Shown one piece after another: positions 22,060-33,832 of a DNA stretch of 64,000 bases. The stretch lies in contig JAVLUZ010000627.1 in the NCBI GenBank assembly GCA_036768485.1, positions 552,955 to 616,954 of the forward strand, in the 5' to 3' direction. The position numbers and the translations under genes were made by a program. Origin of the DNA: Mermis nigrescens (Eukaryota > Nematoda > Enoplea > Mermithida > Mermithidae). Below the pieces are notes generated by a model, which did no database searches, was not told where the DNA came from, and saw only the letters and a list, made by a program, of their open reading frames with translations. Numbering within the stretch: the first letter of the stretch is position 1; every line of letters begins with the position of its first letter.

Positions 22060-23429
22060 GATGACAGGAGACATTTCGTTTATGTAGAAACATCTGATTA
22101 TCATGGCTTAGCAACGGTGCTCGATTCTCGTTTCAGGCTTTTAAAAATCTGATTATTTTTCTTTGAAAGCTCGTTTACGGAAATTTGCTGAAAAGTGAGA
22201 TGCGATATTCATGAAACATAGATTGGTTTAGGAAGTAGAAAAGCTTCTAATGGAGGAAGCTACTGATGCAACGATGCCAGCTCCAGCAAAGCGCAGTAAG
22301 AAGTAAACTAAATTAGAAACAATTTAAAAAATACGCATTTAATTGATAAGTACAAAACCGCATTTTCTAGAGAAAAAGATGCTACTTCATTCTGGTCATC
22401 GGACGAAACAAATGACAGTGAATGTTGCAGAGCAAGGTCCCGTAACTTGCAGGCGGTACAACGAAAGCAACAACGATAGTTACGAGAAATTTAGACAATG
22501 GCTTAGACCCACACCTGGGCGTGGGGGTGGGGGGTTTGAGCGGTATGCCCCCCCCCCCCGAGAAACCAAAATACCCCCCAGAAATCAAAATACCCCCCAG
22601 AATTCAATTTTTAAATTTTTTTTTCGTTTTTTTCGCAATTTTTTGATGCCTATGGATAGTGCTCGATGAGAAACGTCGAAAAATTGTGTTTTTTCGTCAT
22701 ACCACCATTTTTAAGGCAATTTTTTGACCTTTGAAAAATCTTGCACCCCCCCCCCGAATTTTCTTGCTGCCCACGTATGCTTAGACCCCCTTATGTTCTA
22801 TAAAGCGGATGAACTGGAATCCCCAGAAATAGCGAAGGTAGTAGCCATCTCCAGTTGATTATTTCTATGCAAATAAAATTTGTTTTTCGAAATTAACTGT
22901 ATGAACACTGCAGCCCAGATTTCAAAAATATGTGGAGAGAAATTACTTTCATTTCTACAGCTTCTGATATATGTAAATCGGCTCTACACGCGATCTAGTA
23001 AGCGACTTTTTAATTGTAATTGTTTAGACATAAAACGTTTGAAATTTTTTGCTGTAATAGACAGCATGATTAGAATTAATTTTTAAATATGATGATAATA
23101 TATAATAATAATAATAATGAATAATAATTTTTGACACAATAATAAGATTTAGTAAGAATGATTAGAATCCATATTTTTATTGTCATTATTGTGATGAATC
23201 GCCTCCAGTTACAATAGGACTAGAAAGCATATTGCATTCTCTTTTGCTGGCGAAAAAATACTTTAGCGCTCCATGCGGTAATTCGGCAAGCGAACGCGAA
23301 TGCAGCTTGGCCAGTGACATATCAAACTTCGATCGTTACAGACTGCTTCCTAATAACGTTGACAATCTATTGTTTTTAAAATACAGATCGCGTGCTATTG
23401 GTTGTAGAACGTTCAAGTTGAGACCCTGA
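22060..23429 (+). pseudogene. Decayed hAT-superfamily transposase
   Basis: Three separated pieces follow the order of a hAT transposase C-terminal half. First, about 22,060-22,164 reads YVETSDYHGLATVLDSRFRL, matching the conserved LAT.LD.RF stretch. Second, after an intervening family B element, about 22,787-22,850 reads DPLMFYKADELESPEIAKVV, the segment before the dimerisation domain. Third, 23,193-23,429 reads LLLAKKYFSAPCGNSASERE, then NVDNLLFLKYR, the hAT C-terminal dimerisation domain (P..S..SER.FS...N..N.L.FLK in relatives). A lysine-rich piece, EVEKLLMEEATDA, lies near 22,230. Stops and frame changes separate all pieces. The upstream RNase-H-like portion and zinc finger are not recognisable. 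Confidence 0.75.
22510..22779. mobile_element. Family B hAT-type MITE inside the hAT transposase pseudogene
   Basis: The element runs from CACACCTGGGC to GCCCACGTATG and is flanked by the perfect 8-bp duplication CTTAGACC. Confidence 0.92.
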
Positions 23430-23559
23430 TTATGCTTCTGAATACATGATTACTCATGTTTCAGTTTATGCAATGCATACGAACATCAGGCTTGACATAT
23501 GTAGGTACAAATTATGTATAATACAAGGCTCGGTCCCGGCTTCGAAAGCCCGGTTCCTG

Positions 23560-23587
23560 GTCAAATTCTGGGCCCGGTCGTTCACTG
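23560..23587. repeat. Possible right terminus of the decayed hAT element
   Basis: The text GGGCCCGGTCGTTCACTG ends about 160 bp after the transposase stop. Its complement CAGTGAACGACCGGGCCC resembles the family H terminus TAGTGATCGACCGGGGC. The matching left end was not found, so this is a tentative assignment. Confidence 0.4.
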
Positions 23588-23719
23588 GTTACACCCCTAA
23601 TAGAATTTAAAAACCCCTTGCAGATTACTGTAGACCCTCTAAATTCTATTTTTAGTAACAGTTTTAGCAATTTTCCCAACTAGACCCTCCAGAATTTTCT
23701 GGCTTCTCTATGGTGTCAA

Positions 23720-24350
23720 GGCGCGCCAAAATTACTGGACTATCATAGCACACCAGAAATAAATGCTAACTATAGCGTGTTAATACTGCAAGGGCTGAGA
23801 TGTTAAAACGTCACATAGTGATAACTTTTTGTTGATCTCTTTTCCTTTTACGAAATAGGATTTTATTGGCAAGAACATGCAGGCGAAAAAAACACAATTT
23901 AATGACAAAATGGACTTTATACGTTGCACTGTGAGACGGAAAACCGGTGATAAGTGGTTTGTATTGTGTATTTTAAGACCTTTTACAACGTCAAGAGGAA
24001 ATTCGAATTCATACGTATCGACTGGATGCCAAACTGGGCATTTATTATGAATAATTACGGTGTGACTCGCAAAATAATGGCTTGCTTAATATTAGTGACA
24101 TTTGTTGACAATTAATGCTTAATATTAATGAACACTGTGTACAATGACAAGAAATTTAATTTGCTTAAGTATAAACCTTTCTGTGCTTAAATTTCGTCGT
24201 TTACAGAAGGCTGCAATTTAATGAGTATTTTGACAGATAAATTGTGTAATATCTTACGATATAATATTCTAAGGACATTTTGTGAGCATTACTGTCTTCA
24301 TTTTCAACATCGTCGTCTATCGGCCATTTCATTTGATTTATCCTCCGACT
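23720..24350. other. Intergenic, nothing recognised
   Basis: No supported feature before the LINE target duplication GCACCATAACCGCC at 24,351-24,364. Confidence 0.35.
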
Positions 24351-24600
24351 GCACCATAACCGCCCCTCCGATGAGCAGCCACTTTACCGCAGTGGAGGGA
24401 TTTGAGTACCTCAATGAAGCTAACTGAGAGGTCAGACCAAGAGCTGCTCCACAGGGCTTGAGTGGCTACTGGGCATGTCTGATGGTTGGTGGCTGTTAGA
24501 AGTTGGCAGGGTGAGCTCATTAAGGGATCACTAGGGGCCCTGCTGGGACCCTAACTGTCAACTTGCTGAGTTTGTCAGCCATGAACCAACTCACTGTTCT

Positions 24601-25412
24601 ATGACCATGGAGTTATCAGAGACTGGCCCTCAGTATCCGGCAGACGAGGGTTCTAAAATCTCCGGAGACCCAGCCAGCACTGTGTCGTTGCAAGGCAATG
24701 TTGGCGGTCATGCTACTTGCCTTGCAACCATACGTGGGCAGCAAGAAAATTCTGGTGGGGGGGGGAATGCAACATTTTTTTGAAGATCAAAAAATGGCCT
24801 TAAAAAATGGTGGTATGGCGATAAAAACACCATTTTTCGACGTTTCTCATCAAGCACTATCCATTGGCATCAAAAATTGCGAAAAAAAAGAAAAAATTTT
24901 CAAAAATTGAATTCTGGGGGGTATTTTGATTTCTGGGGTGAGGTATTTTGGTTTTTTTCGGGGGTGCATACCCCCAAACCCCCACGCCCAGGTGTGCTTG
25001 CAACCCAACTAGTGGTGTGTTGTCACAGGGCATCACTGGTGGCCGAGCTACTTGTGACTCCTCAGTTGCCATAGGGAACCAGGTGGCAGTTGAGGGCAAT
25101 GCTACTGGAACACTTGCAAAAGGGACTCCCTTGGAGAACCTTTCGGAGAAACTGGGCTCCTTAAATTTGCGCAAGCAACTTAGCGGGGCCCAGAAACAAA
25201 AACTTTGTAAGCAGGCTTGTGCTGCCAGAGCCCTCCAGGGATCTGGCACTAACCTGCCCGAAGTTACAGGTTCTGATTCGAGCAGGGGCACCGGACAGAA
25301 TACTGCTCAGGAGGACCCAGCTCCCTCCAAATCTAGGGCAATTAGTAGTGGGGGAGCACAGCAAGCAATTGCTGTTGCACACCCAACTCCTAAGCCTTTG
25401 TACATAGATTAG
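24601..25412 (+). pseudogene. LINE ORF1 (gag-like), split by a MITE
   Basis: The reading frame opens MTMELSETGPQYPADEGSK and continues up to the MITE at 24,729. After it the frame resumes with TSGVLSQGITGGRATCD and runs LNLRKQLSGAQKQKLCKQA to PTPKPLYID and a stop at 25,410-25,412. The KLSGAQ..KL stretch is reminiscent of ORF1 products of arthropod LINEs. No zinc knuckle is visible, so the piece may lack the C-terminal gag domain. ORF2 starts two bases later at 25,414. Confidence 0.65.
24729..24996. mobile_element. Family B hAT-type MITE in LINE ORF1
   Basis: The element runs from CATACGTGGGCAGCAAG to GCCCAGGTGTG and is flanked by the perfect 8-bp duplication CTTGCAAC. Because the host ORF is known, this copy defines the element boundaries best. 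Confidence 0.95.
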
Positions 25413-25413
25413 G

Positions 25414-28400
25414 ATGGTTGGTACTAGTACTCTCCCATCCCAATCAGTACTGAAATTATTCCAAATTAACTTGCAGCATAGCCAAGGTGCGACTGGTGTA
25501 CTTAGTCGCTGCCTAGCGAAACTGCAGACAAAACTAGCGTTGATCCAGGAGCCTTGGATCTATAAGAACAAGGTATGTGGATTGAATAATAAATTATATA
25601 CTGTGTTAGTAGGGACTGTGGTACAAGGACCAAGGGCTTGCGTGCTTGCCTCACAGAAACTTAACCCAGTGCTCCTTCAACAATTTAGCAACCATGACAT
25701 GGTGTCTGTTGAGTTAAGTTATAAAAGTGCAGGGCACTGGCGTAACATTATTGTTACATCAGCATACCTGCCTTTTGACTCTCCTCATTTACCTCCAGGT
25801 AGAGCTTTCTCTCTTCTGGTTGACTACAGCAGTAAAAAGCAGATACCACTAATTATTGGGTGTGACGCCAATGCTCACCACACCTTGTGGGGCAGCAGCA
25901 ATACCAATAAACATGGGACTGCACTTGCTGAATATTTAGCCTCCACCAATTTAATTTTATTAAATAGGGGAAGTGAACCCACATTTGTTGTGGCAAAGAC
26001 ACAGGAGGTTATTGATCTAACCTTATGTTCTCTCGACCTCGCTAATGATATAAGAAATTGGCATGTCTCACAAGATGAGTCTCTATCTGACCATATACAG
26101 ATACGCTTCTCTTTACATGCTGATTTCTTTTCTTCTAAGTTGTACAGGAATTCAAGGTCCACTAATTGGGCTCTTTTTAAGCAGCACCTTAGTAGTCGCT
26201 TGGGTTCTTGGGCTCCTAGTTGCTCAACAAAAGAGGACATAGAGGGTGCTGTTGACGTTGTACAGCAAGCTCTTACATCCTCTTATGAGAACTCCTGCAG
26301 CTTACAGAGGGAAAAGAGAAAACCTATTCCCTGGTGGAATAGGGAGCTCCAAGACCTCTGTAAGAAAAAGTAGGAGAGCTTGGAATCAAGCGAAATTATC
26401 TCAATCAGTTTCCGATTGGGCTGATTATCGCAAGGTTTGACAGGAGTATAAGCATCTTATATGCCTTAGAAAGCATTTGTGCTGGCAGGACTACTGCTAC
26501 AACATTGATAAAATGTCGGATGCTGCTAGGCTTCGCCGCATTTTATGTAAACCACAAGTAGGTGAAGTTGGCTCATTAAAACTACCTTCGGGTCAGTATA
26601 CACTCAACCAAAGGGAAACCCTGCTTCACCTTCTTGACACTCATTTTCCTGGCAGCTTTGCAGTTGGAAATGAGGCATATCCGGACACATTGGGCCCAAC
26701 CAGTTTTTCTGGCTTTGGTGACCAAGTTCTCGCCTGCAGGGTGATAACACCTGATAAGGTTCGCTGAGCTGTAAAGTCTTTTGAACCCTACAAGACCCCA
26801 GGGGTTGATGGCATTTTTCCAGCTCTTTTGCAGGAAGGACTGGACATGCTGGTGAGACCCCTAGTGAATATTTATCAAAGATGCCTAGCACTTGGCTATG
26901 TTCCAATAGCCTGGCAACAAGTAAAGGTCATCTTTATTCCTAAGCCAGGGCGTAGTTCCTATGACCTGGCAAAATCCTTCAGACCAATTAGTCTTTCCTC
27001 CTTCTTACTGAAGTGTATGGAAAGATTAATCGATCGTTTTATAAGAGATGGTCCCTTGCTAGAACATGCTTTACATGTTACACAACATGCGTATTGGTGT
27101 GGAAAGTCTGTTGATATGGCCCTTCATGAAGTAGTTTCTAGGATTGAATGGGCATTAGACAACAAACAATTCACACTGGGCGTTTTTCTGGACATTGAAG
27201 GGGCATTTGACAATACAACCTTCAATGCTATCTGCAAAGCAGCATCCAATCATGGCGTACATCAGACCATTGTTAAATGGATTGATGCTATGCTAAGATT
27301 TCGCCATATCATGACTGACTCTTGTGGAGACAGCATGATCTTCACTACCACGAAAGGCTGTCCACAAGGAGGTGAACTATCTCCTTTGCTGTGGTGCCCT
27401 GTGGTGGACGAACTTTGCAGGATTTGCAAAAGTCTGGCCTCTACAGTCAAGGATATGCTGATGATTTGGCAATCCTTGTTACTGGAAGGTTCCTTGACAC
27501 CATTTCCTTACTTATGGAAAGTGGTTTAGCCAAGGTGGAACAGTGGTGTCACCATAATGGTTTATCTGTGAACCCACAGAAAACCGAAATGGTGCTATTC
27601 ACTCATAAACGGAAACTTGATGGGTTTAAACCACCAATTTTCTATGGTATGCCACTACAACGTGCAGACCAGGTCAAATTTTTGGGACTTATTTTGGACC
27701 AAAAATTAAACTGGCGCAATCATGTAGAGGACAAATGTCAGAAGGCTGTTAATGCATTCCGGCAATGTCGTAGAGCTGTAGGAAAATCCTGGGGTCTATC
27801 ACCACAGGTCATGCGATGGCTTTTCGTGTCTGTGATTAGACCCATGATCACCTATGCTTCACTAATCTGGTGGCCTCATGCACACTTGTCTACTGTGAAA
27901 TGTCAGCTTAGTCATTTACATAGAATGGCTTGCCTGTAGTGCCATGTGCACCACACCAACTGCAGCCATGGAAGTCTTGCTGGACCTGCCTCCCCTGCAA
28001 ATCTTTGTGGAGGGCGGGCTCTGCAAGGGCAGCTGCAAATCGACTAAACATAGCTGGCAGTTGGAATGCAAAAGGCAAGGTTGTAGGTCACAATGCTGTT
28101 TGGGCTAAGGCCAATAGGCCAGTACTCAAAATGCCAAGTGACTTTATTGTACCAAAATTTATTTTTGGTAGACCGTATACCATTCAGTTTCTCACTAGGG
28201 ATGACTGGGAAAAATCTAGAGTGAATATTCTCTCGCCTCCTGGAATTGTCTGCTACACTGATGAATCACGCTTTGTGAATACCTCAGGCGCGGGCATCTA
28301 TTTCCAGAAGTTAAAACAGATGCGGTATTTTACCTTGGGCAGTATGTGTACTGTTTTTCAGGCAGAAATGCTCGCTATTTCACAATGCTGCCGTAGTAGA

Positions 28401-29099
28401 GAATTGATGGCCCTCAGAAATGAGAACATCTTTATTTGCTCTGACAGTCAATCTGCTCTGAGGTCACTTCTATCTCCAAAAGTGTCTTCAAAGTTACTTC
28501 TCGAGTGTGTTCTTGCTTTGTAAGAACTCTCGCAGGACAACAATGTTAAATTATTATGGGTCCCAGGTCACTACGACATTGAGGGCAATGAATATGCGGA
28601 TCATGCCGCAAAAATGGGATCAGCACGTAAACACGTTGGCCCAGAACCGGTAGTTGCTGTCTCCAGATCTGTTGCTAAGGCTGACATCAACTGCTGGGTC
28701 AGGGAACAACATGTTCAATATTGGAGTGAGCAAAAGACTTGCCATCAGGCCAGATCCTTTACGGAGATGCCTTGCAAGAACATAGCCAGCTCCTTGATCA
28801 GCTTAGATCGTAATCTGCTTAAGACAGTAACTGGTCTCTTAACTGGACACTGTCCCCTCAACAGACACCTATGTACTATTGGGGTCTTCGACAACCCCAA
28901 ATGCGCAAAATGTCCGCTCACAGAAGAGGATTCTATCCACTTCCTTTGTCACTGCCCTAGGTTTGATAAGTTGAGAGCTAGGTTCTTCCAAGCTCCACAT
29001 ATTGAACCCTCGGCCGTTTTACAGGAGCCTGTTGCTCAACTTTTGGGGTTTATTAAAGCCTCAAAACGTTTGTGTGACTACAGTCAAGACCACAAGTAA
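25414..29099 (+). pseudogene. LINE ORF2: endonuclease, reverse transcriptase, RNase H, zinc knuckle
   Basis: The order along the sequence is as follows. APE-type endonuclease (25,414-26,373) has LIQEPWIY, IIGCDANAHHTLWG and LSDHIQIRF. Reverse transcriptase (about 26,760-27,939) has FLDIEGAFDNTTF, TKGCPQGGELSPLLW and the catalytic GYADDLAIL. RNase H (about 28,230-28,620) has YTDESRF, FQAEMLAI, CSDSQSAL and WVPGHYDIEGNEYADHAAK. The C-terminal knuckle has pattern C-x2-C-x10-H-x3-C near 28,900-28,955. The frame is broken near 26,372, 27,460 and 27,935, with in-frame stops at 26,765 (TGA where CGA fits) and 28,520. All catalytic motifs are still visible, so the decay is moderate. Confidence 0.92.
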
Positions 29100-29280
29100 C
29101 ATCGCACAAGCGCATGTTCTACAGGCGCCTGACAGTCAAAGTGACAGGCATCACACTGGCAATTTTCTTTTGACGCGCGTGTTTACCAATATAAAATTTT
29201 GGCCGATTCACAGGCAGGTCACAGGTGCCTGTTGCCTGTCGTGCCGGCGCTTGAGCGATGTTACTTGTGGTCTTGACTGT
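29080..29280. repeat. 201-bp inverted-repeat unit at the LINE 3' end
   Basis: ACAGTCAAGACCACAAGTAA (extending CATCGC) at 29,080 is matched exactly in inverse at 29,255-29,280. CAGGCGCCTG-like and CTGTCACAGG-like blocks give further internal symmetry. It overlaps the last codons of ORF2 and forms most of the 3' UTR. It could be a MITE insertion or a structured 3' UTR. No target duplication is seen. Confidence 0.7.
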
Positions 29281-29379
29281 GGCTCTCAAAAGTTTCTGTG
29301 GGGTACACAATGGGTTTCTTAGCCTGCGTGAAGGGCTTGCGCCCACCCCTTTATCACTATCAGTAGCACCATAACCGCC

Positions 29380-30830
29380 ATCATTCTAGTGCGGCGTATT
29401 TGACAGTAAAACAGTTCAAAACTACGCTTTTTACTCAACATGATATGAACATTTTTTGTATTGTCTTTAGTGATCTCTTATTCTCAAGTCATTGTGTACT
29501 CGGCCTGAAGTTAGACAAGCTCACTGAAACTGCATGTCTATGCTTCTATGGGAGGAGAGGCTAATGTGAGAGGGTTAGTAACCAAATCCTTGTTTCTTAA
29601 CGTAGAGACTTCAAGAGAGAATAAGCTCTTGTTAGCATGGGCGTTTGCCAGCATGTGGGAGTTACAACGATCCAAGATTATGTCTTCTTATTTGGTTGAT
29701 TGTCCGTAATATATAGAATGCATGCTTATAGCCGACTAATAGTGCTAGTCAAACGTTGATATTCGATAGCAGTTTTAGAAAAAACTGTGTAAACGATGTT
29801 GTTTATTTCCGTTCAGTATTTCGCAGTATAAACAACACATTTGAAAGCAGCTGTTAGCAGCACGATTTTGGATCCTTCATTATAAAGAATTGCGTTCACG
29901 ACTGCTTACAGTACGCGGCCATCTAGCCCAGTCAGTAAAGACTATACAGCATGTCGTTGATACCTCGGTTTACTATTGGTGATTTCAAATATGGCGGGGA
30001 TGATGCAAGGCTACTCGCGGAAAGAAATGGCTAATACTTCTGATGAAAGACGGAAAGAAACGGTGACAAAAAAGTAGATTACACGTACACCCATTTCAGG
30101 TGACATATTAGGGCTTCAAGAACCTTATTCGTTGAATGGTAAATTGGTTTACACTAACGCTAAATGTATATTTGAATCTTTTAACGCGAGACAACGACCG
30201 AATTTCATTGTAAGACGCAGCTATCAGATCGAAGTGATGAATCGCAATTATGCAATGATATGAGTAGACGCAAGCCATTCGTCGTGGTCTCAGAGCTGCA
30301 TTATAGCGGGAGACATATTTAGTCAATTTTCATTTATAGTCTGTTTCACACAAGTTTGGTCATAAATTTTAAAAGAATCTCCAAGAATAAGCTGACATAT
30401 TGCGATTATAGCATTGGTCTGATATATAATTATCGTATAAAAATTTTTAAAATTTATGCACGAAGTTACGTGAATCAGACTATATGTAGGTGCATAAAGT
30501 CACTCAGAAACTGAATTTCGTTATTACTGTAATTGCTGACAGCTTGACTGCTCGTCATGCAAGAGGCAATGCAGTTTCGGTACTGCAATATGGACATTGG
30601 ATTCCTGAGCTATTTCTTGTATAGCTTAATCAAAAAAATTATGTAGAGCAAGAGTTATCCTTCAGTGCAATATCTGATTCTATGCGTTATAGTACTGTAT
30701 GTTGCCTGCTTTTCGATTCGTCCGAACGGAAAATGATGACGCTGTTTTTATGCGCATTTAGGGGTTTTTGTGAGCTGAAAGTTTGCGATTTAGAAAAAGT
30801 TTTGGGCTAAGTTCGCATTGTGGAAAATTT
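29380..30830. other. Intergenic, nothing recognised
   Basis: No supported gene. A 28-codon ORF starting MAGMMQGYSRKEMANTSDER at about 29,991 is too short to support. Confidence 0.35.
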
Positions 30831-30859
30831 TTATGATGCGAAAATACCTTCTAGAAGGG

Positions 30860-31130
30860 TGAAATTCATTTTAGAATCCATAATTGAAAATCCTTATCTT
30901 CTGAACAGATTCGGACAATTTTTGTCAGGTAAAAATGCGTTTCAGAGCTAAAATTTTAAAATTTTACGGCGCTTCGCGCCGGATTGAATTAATTTTTTAC
31001 CTATTTGTTATTGATGTTAAGGGGTCGCGCGGACTGCAGCACTTTTATCGACAGCTGTTCTACAACTTTACTATGATTGAAAATTTTTATCTTCTGAACG
31101 GATTTGGACAATTTATGTAATGCAAAAATG
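30860..31130 (-). repeat. Two units of a dispersed tandem repeat (about 189-bp spacing)
   Basis: ATTGAAAATCCTTATCTTCT near 30,886 recurs with changes at about 31,075. The same repeat, on the other strand, forms the array at 49,070-49,620. One unit carries the perfect hairpin 13-mer at 30,968-30,980. Confidence 0.6.
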
Positions 31131-31493
31131 CGTCTTAGGAGTAAAATTTCATGAATTTTCCGATGTTTGCTGCCGGATTGATTTAATTTAATTACTTGCT
31201 ATTGATCTTTAGGCGGCACTACTGGAATAAGAAGGACCCTACATTTTTTCTCAAATTTTATTTTTCAAAACCAAGTTTTGTGACCAGATCGAGTATACTG
31301 GACACGATTCTGACAATATTGTCGAACGGAAATATTTTTTCAGTAAGTTATTCGGAAAAAAGTTGTAAATTGGTGTTGTAGAAACGGATCGGCGAAAAGT
31401 AAGCTGTGCATTCGGGAATGTTTGGATTAGTCTCCGAAGCGTTGGGGGACTGTGACTGAGCGGGGTTACCAATGTCTTCGGCTCAGGCTTTGT

Positions 31494-31630
31494 TATGTGG
31501 ATTCAAATTGATGCCAGCGCATGGGCTAAGCCTGAGGTAAATGGGGCAAAAATTGCAGAGTGAGCAGAGCAAGTTTTGCTCCATTTATGCCTTAGGCTTA
31601 GCTCATGTCTGGCACCAATCTGAATCCGCA
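31494..31630. mobile_element. Short palindromic (hairpin) repeat
   Basis: The left half (TGGATTCAAATTGATGCCAG, then GGGCTAAGCCTGAGG) is mirrored by the right half (CCTTAGGCTTAGCTC, then TGGCACCAATCTGAATCC). About 137 bp can fold as one hairpin with a short centre. It is likely a miniature foldback element. Confidence 0.65.
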
Positions 31631-31639
31631 AGTAATTGC

Positions 31640-32175
31640 AGTCGTCACACCGAATAAATTGTAAAAAGAAATAACTAAGCTTATTTTCGAATCTGCACTG
31701 ACAAATTTCAAGCTAAAAATTGAATTATGTACCACTTTTTGAAACAGAAAATCTATGTGCTAATAGGGAATTGTGTTTTAAGAAGGTTCATTGAATCTCC
31801 ATTTTGAGGATCTGACGCTGTTTTTAGTTGGTCGGGCTTTTGAATTTTTTAAGTATCTGTCATATTTTTCAAGCCTCTTCTAACAGAATTATCAATTATC
31901 TATCGAGTGTTTTTGTTAAATTAAGTTTTTAAATTTTCAATTCGATTATCAAACATCATCAGCATGTTGGGTTAATCAATATTCTGAGCGTCTGTATGTA
32001 AATTTCTTCTGAAGTCGTATCCTTAAGTTTTTTTCTTATTAGGACCATCTCTATCTGGGGTAAAAATGGTTAGGTTGCAAGACATTGGTTTTTCTTGTAG
32101 GGTCACTTGATTTTTAGATTTAAACCTATTCTACCCGTATTTTTGCTTGATCAAAATGTACTCGTATGTCACATA
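31640..32175. other. Intergenic, nothing recognised
   Basis: No supported feature. Confidence 0.35.
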
Positions 32176-32563
32176 TCTTATAGGAGGGGTGGGGTTTTGT
32201 ACCCTTACATCAGGGTCCCAGACTTGAATCATTGTCAGACAATATCGAGCATTAAACATTTTCTGCATGATTTTTAGGTACGAAAGTAGCAAAGATGTTA
32301 AAATCTTTTACTAGTATATACATTTCTGTTTTTTTAGGATCAATTCTTATATTTTTAATTACAAAAGTGACTAAACTAGTCAGAATTGGACAAAAAGTAC
32401 TAAAGAACGCAGTTTACCACATTAAAACATGTTATATATGTCGAATGTTTTGATCATTTTTCATATTTGACGTGCAAAAAAGGCTAAAACTATATTAAGT
32501 GATCTTAAATTTCGGGATTTCACCCCTCCGCCGCTGAACTTTCGACCTTGGGAAACTATGTCT
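32176..32563. repeat. Dispersed repeat (GAGGGGT...CAGGGTCC type)
   Basis: It starts GGAGGGGTGGGGTTTTGTAC and ends GGGATTTCACCCCTCC..CTTGGGAAACTA. Related starts occur at about 33,827 and 60,282 and a related end at about 61,633. Family membership and ends are only partly resolved. Confidence 0.45.
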
Positions 32564-32576
32564 TATGTGCTAGCAC

Positions 32577-32938
32577 TACATGCATAGCATGGGAATTCTG
32601 GGGGATGATAAAGTGCCTTTTTTGGGCCTAAAAATGGTGGATAGGGGTCAAAAACATCGTTTTCAGCGTTTCTGACGATGGTCCATCTTTCTAGAGCATA
32701 AAAACATTTTAAAAAATTTCGAAAAAAATCTAAATAGTCAAACAAATTGAACAAAATATAGTCAAAACACATGGGGCGAACGCTCAGAAAAGTACCTTTT
32801 CTACATATTTTCAGAATATTTTCAGGAACTTCCGAAAAATTGCCAATTCAGGGGGGATGAAAAAATTTTTTGGGGTGAGGGTGAAAATTTTTCTTTGGGG
32901 AGGAAGGTGCAACTCTCCTTCAAGATCATGTATATATA
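32577..32938. mobile_element. Family C hAT-type MITE, copy 4
   Basis: It starts TACATGCATAGCATGGG and ends GATCATGTATATA. The flanking octamers GCTAGCAC and GCCAGCAC match at 7 of 8. Confidence 0.8.
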
Positions 32939-33084
32939 GCCAGCACTGCAAGTAAATCTGATTATTGGAGTCTGATCATTTGTTGCAGATCTCAGTGGAT
33001 AATTTTTAGGGTGGAATGCAGAATTACTGTAAAATATGTCGACTATCAGCCGTATCATACAGTCCCATCTGAGGGGGTGAGGGG

Positions 33085-33824
33085 CAGTGTTTTTTTGTGC
33101 AAGGTTTGTTTGTACATGTACAAAGATAGTCTCTAAAAGTTTTTGTACATTTTGTACATGCAAATTTTTGTGTGCTATAATAATACAGTAGCGATTTTAG
33201 TGTGGTAAAATAGGGTTTTCGATCTTTGGTGGTGTATTTTAGCTAATTTCTGGCTTTGTGACGCCAAAAATTACTAATAATTGTCTAAATTTGACATTTT
33301 CCTATTCTAAATGCAAATTCTGCCATTTTAAAGATATACAAGACAAACGATCACTCATTTCGGCACAAAGCACCTAAAATTTCAGGTACTTTTACACCTT
33401 TTTACAGTTTTTGTCTTCCCAAAAATCTTTGCACATTTTGTACGCACAAATTTTCGGGTACCTACTATAATATAGTACAGTAGTCATTTTAGTGTGGTAA
33501 AAACAGAGTCCTTCGACTTTTGGTAGGGTATTTTAGCTTATTTCTGGGTCTGTAAGGGCAAAAATAGATAAGAATCGATTTAAAATGGCGCGAAGCGCCG
33601 AAAAATATGACATTTTCCCTTTTGAAATGCAATTTCTGCCATTATACAGATACATATATAGAAAACACAATTACTCATTTCTGCGCGAAGCGCCGAAAAT
33701 TGTGGCGAATCTTAGACCTTTTTTGCAATTTTTGTCTTCCCAAAAATCTTTGTACATGTACAAAGATGGTCCCGAAAAGTCTTTGTACATCGGGAAAAAT
33801 CTTTGCCGTGTACAAAAAAAACTG
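33085..33824. mobile_element. Family F hAT-type element, best-preserved copy
   Basis: The ends are CAGTGTTTTTTTGTGC and TACAAAAAAAACTG. The flanking octamers GTGAGGGG and TTGAGGGG match at 7 of 8. The interior carries TTTGTACATGTACAAAGA near both ends, a perfect hairpin 13-mer at 33,587-33,599 and a near copy at 33,682. No coding capacity. Confidence 0.7.
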
Positions 33825-33832
33825 TTGAGGGG

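Larger units (their letters stand above)
24365..29365 (+). mobile_element. 5.0-kb non-LTR retrotransposon (LINE) with RNase H, near full length, inactive
   Basis: A 14-bp direct repeat GCACCATAACCGCC at 24,351-24,364 and 29,366-29,379 flanks the unit, so both ends are defined. It carries an ORF1 remnant and an ORF2 with endonuclease, reverse transcriptase, RNase H and a C-terminal zinc knuckle, in that order. The 3' end is TATCACTATCAGTA with no A tail. RNase H plus a C-terminal CCHC knuckle puts it in the broad I/R1/LOA-like assemblage; the clade is not fixed from sequence reading alone. A family B MITE and several frameshifts and stops show it is inactive. Confidence 0.9.

Noticed and set aside
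29991..30077. 28-codon small ORF starting MAGMMQGYSRK
   Set aside because: Too short, with no homology I recognise and no gene context.
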